DNA from: Spyradomonas excrementavium
GTDB lineage: Bacteria; Cyanobacteriota; Vampirovibrionia; Gastranaerophilales; Gastranaerophilaceae
Assembly (NCBI GenBank): GCA_018714005.1
Contig: DVOA01000016.1
Span: 1-40,361 of the forward strand
Direction: 5' to 3'
DNA: 40,361 nucleotides
Shown here: piece after piece, positions 24,829 to 32,148 of the stretch
Layout: every line of letters starts with the position of its first letter
Numbering within the stretch: position 1 is the stretch's first letter
The notes under the pieces: generated by a model
What the model saw: the letters and a program-made list of their open reading frames with translations, nothing else
The model's database searches: none
Told to the model about the DNA's origin: nothing
Position numbers and translations under genes: made by a program

Positions 24829-26298
24829 ATGAACAAGAACAAAAATCTTTTAATTGTCGATGACAACAGGCTTAATATTGATCTTCTTATTGAAACGCTT
24901 AAGCCGTTTGATTTTAATATCTTTGCCTACGAAGATCCTATTAAGGCTTTTGAAGAGTCGAAAAACACTGAATATGAACTCGCAATGCTTGACGTCGTAA
25001 TGCCGCAGATGAACGGGTTTGATTTTGCTGCCAAATTCAGGGAAATGCACCCGACGACGCCTGTGATTTTTGTGAGTGCGCACGGTTCAAACGAAAACAA
25101 AATAAAGGGTTACAATCTGGGTTCTTATGCTTACATTGAAAAGCCTTTTGATGTTAAGACAATAAGGGCGCAGGTTATGAATATTCTGAAACTCAAGTGG
25201 GTTCAGGATGAACTTTATGCTGAAAAGGAAAAATTGGACAATATTTTTGCTTTTTCGAGCGATGAAATCATTCTTACGGACAAATATTTCAATATAACTT
25301 CAAAAAATCATCGCATTTTTATCGGAGGAGTTGCTGAAAAGGTAAATTTCTTTGATTTGATGGAAAAATTCGGCAAGGGTGATATCGTTGATATTTTGAA
25401 AAATTTTATAACCTCTGACGAAAAATCTCTCAATTTCAAAATGACGCTGGATGAGATGATTATCAATGCAAAAACCTCAAAAATGTTCTCCAGCTCGGGT
25501 GCTTTGAGCGGATATTTGATTGTTCTCAGAGATATTACTGACGAAATGAAAGTCATTAGCCAGAAAGAACAATTCATCGCGACTTTGACACACGATTTGA
25601 AAACTCCGATTCGGGCGGAATCAAGGGCGCTTCAGCTGCTGCTTGACGGCGTGTTCGGCGCGCTGACACAGGAACAGCACGAAATTGTTAAGGAAATTTA
25701 TAATTCTTCAAGGTTTATGGCGCATATGACGGATAATCTGCTTGCCCGCTACAAAATAGACAGAAAAGATGTTTCCTTGCGCAAAGAAAAATGCTCTTTC
25801 AAATCAACAGTTGAAAAATGCGTTGAAAACGTGAAATATCTGCTTGATGAAAAGAATCAACACATAAAAGTTATGAATGGCCTTGTTGACGAGGAATTCT
25901 GCTATGACGAACTGGAGATTATGAGGGTTTTGAATAACCTTTTGAACAATGCGTCTTCGTATTCTCCCGAAAATAGTGAAATAAATGTGAAAATCGTTCA
26001 GGAAGACGGTTTTGCAAGAGTTTCTGTGCAGGATAACGGGCCCGGTATAAAGCCGGAAGATTTAAAAACCGTTTTCAATGAGTTGAAAACGAACGCAAAG
26101 ACTTTCAAAAAGGTCGGTTCAGGGCTCGGGCTTTTTATCAGCAAAAAAATCGTAGAATCGCATGACGGAAAAATTTCCGTAGAATCTGAGCCCGGCAAAG
26201 GAACATGTTTTACGTTTACACTGCCGATTTTAAAGCCGGAAGCCGGAGATTCCAATCAATCTTCACAGATTAATACGGGTTCTGCGTCCCAGATGTAG
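24829..26298 (+). CDS. Receiver-domain histidine kinase hybrid
   Basis: This 489-residue signalling protein has a receiver domain first (about 1-120). Asp55 is the phosphoacceptor (MLDVVMP), preceded by the acidic pair in IVDDNRL, with VSAHG and YIEKPF as the switch Thr/Ser and Lys sites. Residues about 130-235 are a poorly defined PAS-like sensor. The histidine kinase core follows, with H-box THDLKTP (His255), N-box NLLNNASSYS, G1 DNGPGI and G2 GSGLGLFISKKIV. No membrane helix is seen, so it is cytoplasmic. I chose the ATG at 24829 because GAGGA stands nine bases upstream; an in-frame TTG at 24814 would add five residues but lies inside that site. A separate output regulator is not adjacent. 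Confidence 0.85.
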   Translation: MNKNKNLLIVDDNRLNIDLLIETLKPFDFNIFAYEDPIKAFEESKNTEYELAMLDVVMPQMNGFDFAAKFREMHPTTPVIFVSAHGSNENKIKGYNLGSYAYIEKPFDVKTIRAQVMNILKLKWVQDELYAEKEKLDNIFAFSSDEIILTDKYFNITSKNHRIFIGGVAEKVNFFDLMEKFGKGDIVDILKNFITSDEKSLNFKMTLDEMIINAKTSKMFSSSGALSGYLIVLRDITDEMKVISQKEQFIATLTHDLKTPIRAESRALQLLLDGVFGALTQEQHEIVKEIYNSSRFMAHMTDNLLARYKIDRKDVSLRKEKCSFKSTVEKCVENVKYLLDEKNQHIKVMNGLVDEEFCYDELEIMRVLNNLLNNASSYSPENSEINVKIVQEDGFARVSVQDNGPGIKPEDLKTVFNELKTNAKTFKKVGSGLGLFISKKIVESHDGKISVESEPGKGTCFTFTLPILKPEAGDSNQSSQINTGSASQM

Positions 26299-26399
26299 TC
26301 CTTTATAACTTTGTGCCTCTGATTTGTAAAAATTTTTGTGCGCTCATAGTGCTCCGGCTTGATTTTTTCAGGGCGGAGGCTATTATGTTGTGTGTGCAT
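26256..26399 (-). CDS. Possible 47-residue small protein
   Basis: This minus-strand ORF (ATG at 26399, TGA at 26256-26258) encodes a basic, protein-like 47-residue chain, beginning MHTQHNSLRPEKIKPEHY and ending LICED. It overlaps the last 43 bases of the histidine kinase gene on the other strand. The ribosome binding site is weak and no family is recognised. It is shorter than most chance ORFs one would worry about, so it may be accidental. Confidence 0.25.
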   Translation of the reverse strand: MHTQHNSLRPEKIKPEHYERTKIFTNQRHKVIKDYIWDAEPVLICED

Positions 26400-26518
26400 A
26401 ACTCTCACTCGTTTGATTTACAAAAATAATATAAATTGGGCGATAGAAAAATTCCTTGCTCTTTTGTCGGTTTTTGGGGATACTTAAAGTAAGGATTTGC
26501 AGGTGAAGAAGAAAAAGA

Positions 26519-28510
26519 ATGAAGAGCTGGAAGCAAAAACTTAAATTTTTCATCATCACAGGTGCGTTCGTGGCGCTGATTTTGATTGTTTTCTGCCGTG
26601 TTTTTAATATGACCAGCGTTTCGGAAAAAGATTTTAAAACCTACAGGCAGGGCGTGGAATACCTTAATCAGGGCGATTTTCAGAACGCTTATTATAATTT
26701 TTCTAACATCTCAAAAACCTCAAAATTGTATGAAATCGCACTTTTAAGGGAGGCAATGTGCGCTGATTCGCTCAGTGACCACGAAACTGCTGTCCGGAAG
26801 TACAACACTTTCATTGAGCGCTATCCCGAATCGATTTTTATAAAAAAAGTGTATTATTCGCTCGGGCAAAATTATTTTAAGCAAAACGAGCATAAAAAAG
26901 CGGAAAAGGTCTTTGAAAAGCTCAGAAAACTCGGGGAAGACGACGAATACGCAATCGGAGCGAGCTATTATCTGGGCGTGATAAATAAAGAGAAAAATCC
27001 CCAGCGGGCAAAGGCTTATTTTACTTCATATCTGAAATCCGCTCCGGACGGGCGTTTTGCAATCAGCTCGGCGCAGGAACTTGCTGATTTGAAGCTGACT
27101 TTGGGGGCTTTTGACAACAAGCTTGTCGGGCGGGCGTATTTTCTCAACGGTTCTTACGCAAAAGCGCTCCCGTTCCTGAATAAAGCGGACATGCGCACTA
27201 ACTGGCACTATATTTTTAGAATTTATCACGCAAGAGGCAGTTATGCGCTTGCGAACAAGGTTTTTGATGAGGGATATTCCAAGTTTTCTGCTTCAATTGA
27301 TGAAAAAGAGCTTTTTAACACGCTTGAATACTACGCAAAACACTCCGGCGCAAGCGAAAAAGACGGTTGGTACAATGTTTTGGAAAAAGCTAACGCGTAC
27401 AATGCAAAAGGTGCTGATTTCGCTTCATACAGGCTGGCGAGGCTTGTTGATAAGCCGTTAAAAGAGCATTTTTATCATCAAATTTATAAAAAATATCCTG
27501 ACGGGAAATTCGCTTCGGACGCGCTTTCCAACCTTTTTTGGATTGAATATAAAAACAGAAATTATGTCGAAGCAAAAAAATACGGCTATCTTCACATAAA
27601 AAACTATCCGAAAACCATTGCATCTGCGCGTGTGATTTTCTGGATGGGCAAAATTTCCGAAAAACAAGGGCTGAAAAACGAGGCCAGAGCGTTTTATCAG
27701 AAAGTTTTAAATGAATATCCTGATGATTATTATGCTTTTCGTGCGGGGAAAAAGCTGGAATTTTACCAGACTTCGCCTTGGAAAACAAAATCCTACCGCT
27801 CTTTGCCGCCTTTTGCGGGCACAATTCATTTCCCTATAAAATATACCTCGCTTTCTGATGAAAATATTGCCTTAATCAATACAATTTTAAAATTGGATGA
27901 TTACAGCCTGCTAAACGAGGTCGAAAAAGATAATAAATTCGTTCAAAGCTGGCTAAATTACAAGGAAAAAAACTACTCAAGGGCTGCAACCCTTGCGCGT
28001 GACGCACTCGCAGATATGGAGGGAAAGCCAGATTTTTCGGATAGTGTTTACAAACTGGCTTATCAGCTGCATTATCAAAACGAAATCAATCGTTTTAGCG
28101 GCGAATTCGGGCTGGATGCGTTTCTTGTTGCGGCTTTGATTCGCGAAGAAAGCTATTTCAATCCCAAAGCAAGGAGTTCTGCTGGCGCTTCGGGGCTTAT
28201 GCAGCTTATGCCGGCAACTGCCGCTTATATTGCGAAAACAGAGGGGATAAAATATTCGTCTTTATTCAATCCTGCGCAAAATATTGAGCTCGGCTGTGCT
28301 TATTTAAGCCATGCAAAAGACCTTTTGAACAATAATGACCTGCTTGCGGTAGCTTCCTACAATGGCGGGCCAAATGCGGTGAAAAGCTGGAAAAATGACT
28401 TGAATTACAACAACATGGATGAATTCATCGAAAATATCCCGTACGAAGAAACTAAAAATTATGTGAAAAAGGTTTACCGCACTTACTGGATTTATATGAA
28501 CATGTATTAA
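26519..28510 (+). CDS. Soluble lytic murein transglycosylase, Slt-type
   Basis: This 663-residue exported protein should cut the glycan strands of the cell wall. An N-terminal membrane anchor (about 9-28) is followed by about 480 residues of TPR-like helix pairs, with segments such as YYSLGQNYFKQNEHKKAEKVF and GRAYFLNGSYAKALPFLNK. The catalytic goose-lysozyme-like domain comes last. The catalytic acid is Glu544 in IREESYFNPKARS, and GASGLMQLMP, with A-YLSHAKD, then the AVASYNGGPNAVKSW block are the SLT motifs. The start at 26519 is weakly supported, since only AAGAAG stands upstream. The end overlaps umuC by four bases (TTAA carries both stop codons, on opposite strands). Confidence 0.88.
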   Translation: MKSWKQKLKFFIITGAFVALILIVFCRVFNMTSVSEKDFKTYRQGVEYLNQGDFQNAYYNFSNISKTSKLYEIALLREAMCADSLSDHETAVRKYNTFIERYPESIFIKKVYYSLGQNYFKQNEHKKAEKVFEKLRKLGEDDEYAIGASYYLGVINKEKNPQRAKAYFTSYLKSAPDGRFAISSAQELADLKLTLGAFDNKLVGRAYFLNGSYAKALPFLNKADMRTNWHYIFRIYHARGSYALANKVFDEGYSKFSASIDEKELFNTLEYYAKHSGASEKDGWYNVLEKANAYNAKGADFASYRLARLVDKPLKEHFYHQIYKKYPDGKFASDALSNLFWIEYKNRNYVEAKKYGYLHIKNYPKTIASARVIFWMGKISEKQGLKNEARAFYQKVLNEYPDDYYAFRAGKKLEFYQTSPWKTKSYRSLPPFAGTIHFPIKYTSLSDENIALINTILKLDDYSLLNEVEKDNKFVQSWLNYKEKNYSRAATLARDALADMEGKPDFSDSVYKLAYQLHYQNEINRFSGEFGLDAFLVAALIREESYFNPKARSSAGASGLMQLMPATAAYIAKTEGIKYSSLFNPAQNIELGCAYLSHAKDLLNNNDLLAVASYNGGPNAVKSWKNDLNYNNMDEFIENIPYEETKNYVKKVYRTYWIYMNMY

Positions 28511-29679
28511 TCCTCCTTTTTCGGGTTCAATGCGCCGATACTGAAGCTTCCTTTGCCGTATTTGTGTTCGATTTTGTCCCAAACCTGTGCAAGTTTTTCT
28601 GCTTTTTGATTTTTTGGCGTGTCGAACAAATACAGCTGCGAGGCGTTTTTTTCTGTCAATTTTTCAACATAAACGCCCGATGAACGGTAAATTATATCCG
28701 GACGGTAGATTTTTTCCAGCATTTTATCCGCATAACTGTTCACTGTCAGCTCGCTGTCAGTAGGGCCGGGCAGCACGACCTTTTCTGTTATCACCTGAAA
28801 GTCTTTTGTGCGCAGCATTATGCACAAAATTTCCGCTTTGAGCCCGAGGCGGCGCAGTTTTGAGCAGGCAAGATGTGCATGATAATGGAGCGAATTTTTT
28901 ATATAGAATTTGTCGCTTGTAAAATGTGCAAATGATGAAGTTTTCTGGATGGACTTGGGCAGGGCGGGTTTATTGTCAACAGGATAGACCGATTCGCCCA
29001 AAAGCTCCTGTTTTAGCTCAACTCCGCGCTTGCCCCATATCTTTTTCAGCCAAAATTCGTTCTGTTTTACGATATCAGATGCTTTATAGATTCCGTATTT
29101 GTGGAAAAGTGCGGCTGTATTTCTTCCCACGCCCCAGATTTCTTCAATTGCGGTTCTTTTCAGCTCGTCATCAAGGTTCCAGCGCCCGATTCGGTACAGC
29201 CCTGTGTTCGTTTTGCCTTTTTCGCAGGCGAGTTTTGCAAGGGTTTTTGTGCTTGCCAGCCCGATGGACACGGGGATTCCGACTTCATTCATTATTTCTT
29301 CTTGTATCATTTCAATTATGCCGTTATAAGACATGCGGTAAAGTTTTTTCAGCCCTGAAAGCTCAAGAAAGGCTTCATCAATGGAATAAGCCTCGACCAT
29401 CGGTGTGTAAGACGAAAGTTTTGCCATAACCCTGTGGGAAATTTCCTGATAAAGGTGCATATGGCCCGAGGTATAAATTGCCTGCGGAAACTGCTTTTTC
29501 GCCATAAAATATGGCATTCCCATTGATATTCCGAGCTCTTTTGCTTCTTTTGAGCGCGCAACAACGCAGCCGTCGTTGTTGCTCAGTACGCACAATGGCT
29601 TGTTCAGCAGGTTAGGGTTCATTAGTTGTTCGCACGATGCAAAAAAATTGTTGCAATCTACAAGAGCTATTTCTGACAT
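28507..29679 (-). CDS. umuC: Y-family translesion DNA polymerase, UmuC-like
   Basis: This 390-residue protein is a translesion polymerase of the Pol V type. Catalytic residues are Asp8 (in VDCNNFFASCE) and Asp101-Glu102 (in YSIDEAFLEL), and NNDGCVVARS binds the incoming nucleotide. A helix-hairpin-helix follows at about 178-205 (EIWGVGRNTAALF). The C-terminal part carries a clamp-binding motif QLYLF at 348-352. It is about 30 residues shorter than E. coli UmuC (422) but all catalytic parts are present. It lies 152 bases downstream of, and on the same strand as, the LexA/UmuD-hybrid gene, so the two probably form one SOS cassette. Its ribosome binding site is weak (CAGG). DinB (Pol IV) is the less likely alternative. 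Confidence 0.85.
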   Translation of the reverse strand: MSEIALVDCNNFFASCEQLMNPNLLNKPLCVLSNNDGCVVARSKEAKELGISMGMPYFMAKKQFPQAIYTSGHMHLYQEISHRVMAKLSSYTPMVEAYSIDEAFLELSGLKKLYRMSYNGIIEMIQEEIMNEVGIPVSIGLASTKTLAKLACEKGKTNTGLYRIGRWNLDDELKRTAIEEIWGVGRNTAALFHKYGIYKASDIVKQNEFWLKKIWGKRGVELKQELLGESVYPVDNKPALPKSIQKTSSFAHFTSDKFYIKNSLHYHAHLACSKLRRLGLKAEILCIMLRTKDFQVITEKVVLPGPTDSELTVNSYADKMLEKIYRPDIIYRSSGVYVEKLTEKNASQLYLFDTPKNQKAEKLAQVWDKIEHKYGKGSFSIGALNPKKED

Positions 29680-29831
29680 AATTAATTACCTGAAAATGGA
29701 GCTTAGGGGCGGCTTTGCGCCTTGGATAATGAAAACCGGCGGAGGTTTTTAAACGAACCATCACCCCCGCCTCGCCTGATATTTTAAACCCTTGTTCGGA
29801 TTAATATCTGACTCTATTAGGAAGGATAATT

Positions 29832-30407
29832 TTAAAGTTTTCGTGCAATTCCGGAGGCAACTCCGAAAATTGTTAATGTTTCTTCCGGAATAATATCGGG
29901 ATAGTCGGGATTTTCCGGTTGAAGCCAGACTTTTGAGCCTTTTTTTCTGAATCTTTTCAGCGTAAATCCGTTGTCTATAAACGCAAGCACGATATCGCCG
30001 TCATTTGCGGAGGCTGTTTTGCGGATTATTACTGTATCGCCGTCAAAAATCCCTGCGTTGACCATAGAATCGCCTGACACTTTGAACATGAACGTTGACG
30101 GGTTGTCGAGTTCAAAATCTTCGTCCAGAGAAACTCTTTTATCTATGTATTCTTCACCGACCGCGGCGAATCCGGCTCGTACCGCCGTTGTGAACATAAT
30201 TGCGCCGAAGCAGGAGGGATTAATTATAAATTTTCCGTTTTTTTCGAGGATAAGTTCTTCATCTTTCAGTTTTTTAAAGTACTGCCAGACAGAATTTTTA
30301 TGCTTAAACCCGAAGTCCTTTGCAATTTGCTCATAGCTGGGCAGCGGTTCTTTCCCGTATAATTTTTTGAGATTTTCAAAGAATGTTTTTTGTTTTTCCG
30401 TGCTCAT
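29832..30407 (-). CDS. LexA-like repressor with UmuD-type peptidase domain
   Basis: This 191-residue protein pairs a LexA-type winged helix (residues about 8-60, PSYEQIAKDFGF... VWQYFKKLK) with an S24 autopeptidase. The catalytic pair is Ser114 (VSGDSM) and Lys151 (GFTLKRF); the likely self-cleavage site is Ala78-Gly79 in AVRAGF. The C-terminal half is strikingly like UmuD (EEYIDKRVSLDED, then NPSTFMFKVSGDSM). It is followed by umuC, so it may be both repressor and Pol V accessory. The known UmuDAb of Acinetobacter, a UmuD with a DNA-binding extension, is the closest analogue I can name. It lies under its own operator (30416-30433) and has no ribosome binding site. Confidence 0.8.
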   Translation of the reverse strand: MSTEKQKTFFENLKKLYGKEPLPSYEQIAKDFGFKHKNSVWQYFKKLKDEELILEKNGKFIINPSCFGAIMFTTAVRAGFAAVGEEYIDKRVSLDEDFELDNPSTFMFKVSGDSMVNAGIFDGDTVIIRKTASANDGDIVLAFIDNGFTLKRFRKKGSKVWLQPENPDYPDIIPEETLTIFGVASGIARKL

Positions 30408-30413
30408 ATTTAT

Positions 30414-30441
30414 ATTATAGACGAATGTCTATAAAAGTCAA
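30414..30441 (-). promoter_or_regulatory. lexA-like gene promoter with embedded operator palindrome
   Basis: On the minus strand TTGACT (30436-30441), 16 bases, then a perfect TATAAT (30414-30419). Between and overlapping them lies a perfect palindrome, TATAGAC-N4-GTCTATA at 30416-30433, which a dimeric repressor would cover and block. The N4 spacing resembles Gram-positive SOS boxes, but the half-site differs from the cyanobacterial GTAC type. The -10 box ends only six bases before the ATG at 30407, so the transcript probably starts at or next to the initiation codon. Confidence 0.75.
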
Positions 30442-30512
30442 GTTTTTTATTAACTCTCTTTAAATTCCTATAAAAAAGCTGGTTTAAGGCATTTAATAAC
30501 ATGCTTGCTCCA

Positions 30513-30638
30513 GCGAAAATAACAGAATTTCTCTTTGCAGTGACTATGGGGGAGGCTGCATTAATTCCGAAGTATGGATCCAAACACCAAATCAGCCGGA
30601 GGAATCGGAACGGAAAAGAAAAATTCTGTTATTTTCGC
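30513..30638 (-). repeat. Long-hairpin element, family 1, copy 2
   Basis: Arms at 30513-30530 and 30621-30638 pair perfectly over 18 bases and continue for about five more after one mismatch. Read on the minus strand, box 1 (CGTTCCGATTCCTCC, 30598-30612) is followed by an inner stem (GGCTG/CAGCC, 30593-30597 with 30554-30558) and box 2 (TCCCCCATAGTCACT, 30539-30553). The arm and inner-stem sequences differ from the other two copies but remain complementary. The element lies in the gap between the permease stop (30664) and the lexA-like promoter. Confidence 0.8.
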
Positions 30639-30663
30639 GCCCCCGCTTGCCCCGCGAAAAATA

Positions 30664-31776
30664 TTAGTTAATCGTATAAACCTTTTTGTAATACAGCAAA
30701 CTGCCCAGAGTAAACAGCACAATATTCGGAATCCATGCCGCCATAGACGGCGGAATAGCAAGGGTTTCGCCGAATGAAAGCGAAAGCGCTCTCAAAAGAT
30801 AATACAAAAACAAAATCAGAATACTAAACAAAAAACCCCTGTTGTACCGTACCCGGGGCGGCGTAATAGCAAGCGGCACGCCCAAAAGCACCAGCACAAC
30901 CGTTGTTACGGGGAACGCAAATTTGTTGTACAATTCAATTTTAAAGAGAGATTCTGTTTTTTTGTCTTTTTTGTGGCGGTTGTTGTCGATATATTTCCAG
31001 AGCGCAATGACATTGTACTGCTGCGCTTCGTCTTCGGTTAATTTGTCGCCAATATCAAGCCCGAAATCCACAAGAGATTCGCTGAACCACGTTGTGTTCA
31101 GGATTTTTCCGGTTAATGAGATTGTATAAACCGCTCCGCGCTGGAAAAGCCATCCCTGGGTGCTTGTTTTTCCGCTCTGGGACTGGATTACCTGAATTGT
31201 GTCTTTATTTGATAAATCCAGAACCGATACGTTTTTTAGCGTGTTATTTTCGCATTTTTCTATGTAAAATAAGCGTTTCAGGCTTCCGTCTTTTAATTCT
31301 TTAAAAGTAAAATTCTGTTTTCCGTTGGGGATGTTTTTTTGCCCTAACGCCCATACAGCAAGGGTTTTTGACTGGGAATTTGTGATAGGAACGATTGTTT
31401 CATTGATAACGAAAGTCAAAAGCGCCATTGAGGCTGCAAAAATGAAAATTGGCTTGGCAATCCTGTTAAGGCCGATTCCGCAGGCTCTCATTACCGTAAT
31501 TTCAGAAGAAAGGCTGAGCCTGTTGAGGGTCATAACCGTTGAAAACAGTACGCTCATGGGGATTGCCATAACAATAACCTGCGGCAGGTTCAAAAGGACA
31601 ATCATCAGTGCAATATTAAACGGAATTCCGTACAAAGTAATCTGTTTTATGAGCGTAATGAACGTATCGGACGCAAAAATGATTGATGTAAAAATAACAA
31701 TGCCCATTACAAAAATTTCGAGCACCTGTTTTAAGATATATGAATCCAGATATGTGAGTTTGTTAAAAAATTTCAT
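30664..31776 (-). CDS. LptF/LptG-type (YjgP/YjgQ) permease
   Basis: This 370-residue membrane protein fits the YjgP/YjgQ family, the inner-membrane subunits of the Lpt lipopolysaccharide exporter. Three helices lie near the N-terminus (about 15-110, including VIVMAIPMSVLFSTV), with a conserved loop ITVMRACGIGLNRIAKP. A periplasmic beta-jellyroll region follows (about 140-260), and three further helices lie at the C-terminus. An in-frame ATG 15 codons further upstream exists, but it lies inside the preceding gene. I therefore chose ATG 31776, two bases after that gene's stop. Only one such gene is here, so the partner must be elsewhere or the protein a homodimer. Use in outer-membrane glycolipid export is inference from family. 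Confidence 0.8.
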   Translation of the reverse strand: MKFFNKLTYLDSYILKQVLEIFVMGIVIFTSIIFASDTFITLIKQITLYGIPFNIALMIVLLNLPQVIVMAIPMSVLFSTVMTLNRLSLSSEITVMRACGIGLNRIAKPIFIFAASMALLTFVINETIVPITNSQSKTLAVWALGQKNIPNGKQNFTFKELKDGSLKRLFYIEKCENNTLKNVSVLDLSNKDTIQVIQSQSGKTSTQGWLFQRGAVYTISLTGKILNTTWFSESLVDFGLDIGDKLTEDEAQQYNVIALWKYIDNNRHKKDKKTESLFKIELYNKFAFPVTTVVLVLLGVPLAITPPRVRYNRGFLFSILILFLYYLLRALSLSFGETLAIPPSMAAWIPNIVLFTLGSLLYYKKVYTIN

Positions 31777-31778
31777 AG

Positions 31779-32099
31779 TTAATTGTTGTTGCGCTTTTCG
31801 TCCTGTCTTATGAATTCGCACAGGTTTTCGAGCTTTTTATCTTCCATTGCTTTCAATAAATCGTCGATATTTTTGAGTTTTCCGAGCGCAAACCCTGTTT
31901 CCGCAAGAAGAACGCAGTCATTGCATAGTCTTACACTTCCGTAGGCGATAGAACCCGCCAGCGGTGCGGTTTTTCCGCAGCAGTCGCAGTCAAAGTATTC
32001 ATTTTCAGAGTCGGGGTTCTCTTCAATGTCATCTTTTTTCATTTGCGCGGCTACAGCCTGCATTTCTTCAATAATTCTAAGTTCTTCCTCTTTGTTCAT
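31779..32099 (-). CDS. Small acidic protein with zinc-ribbon-like cysteines
   Basis: This 106-residue protein of unknown function is acidic and helical at both ends (EEELRIIEEMQAVAAQMKK and NIDDLLKAMEDKKLENL). In the middle CDCC and CNDC, about 20 residues apart, form a possible four-cysteine zinc site (C-x-C-C ... C-x2-C). It precedes the LptF/LptG-like gene by two bases and is co-transcribed with it. It has a clean promoter but no ribosome binding site and almost no leader, so the transcript is probably leaderless. No homologue is recognised. Confidence 0.65.
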   Translation of the reverse strand: MNKEEELRIIEEMQAVAAQMKKDDIEENPDSENEYFDCDCCGKTAPLAGSIAYGSVRLCNDCVLLAETGFALGKLKNIDDLLKAMEDKKLENLCEFIRQDEKRNNN

Positions 32100-32106
32100 A
32101 GCTTTT

Positions 32107-32135
32107 ATTATACAAATAATAAACTATTTTTGCCA
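32107..32135 (-). promoter_or_regulatory. Promoter of the zinc-ribbon gene and lptF/G-like gene
   Basis: On the minus strand TGGCAA (32130-32135), 17 bases, then a perfect TATAAT (32107-32112). Only seven bases separate the -10 box from the ATG at 32099, so the transcript should begin at, or one base before, the start codon. Confidence 0.6.
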
Positions 32136-32148
32136 GTGGGAATTACAA

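Noticed and set aside
28926..29429. 167-residue plus-strand ORF
   Set aside because: Antisense to umuC; its composition follows the umuC codons and no ribosome binding site is present.
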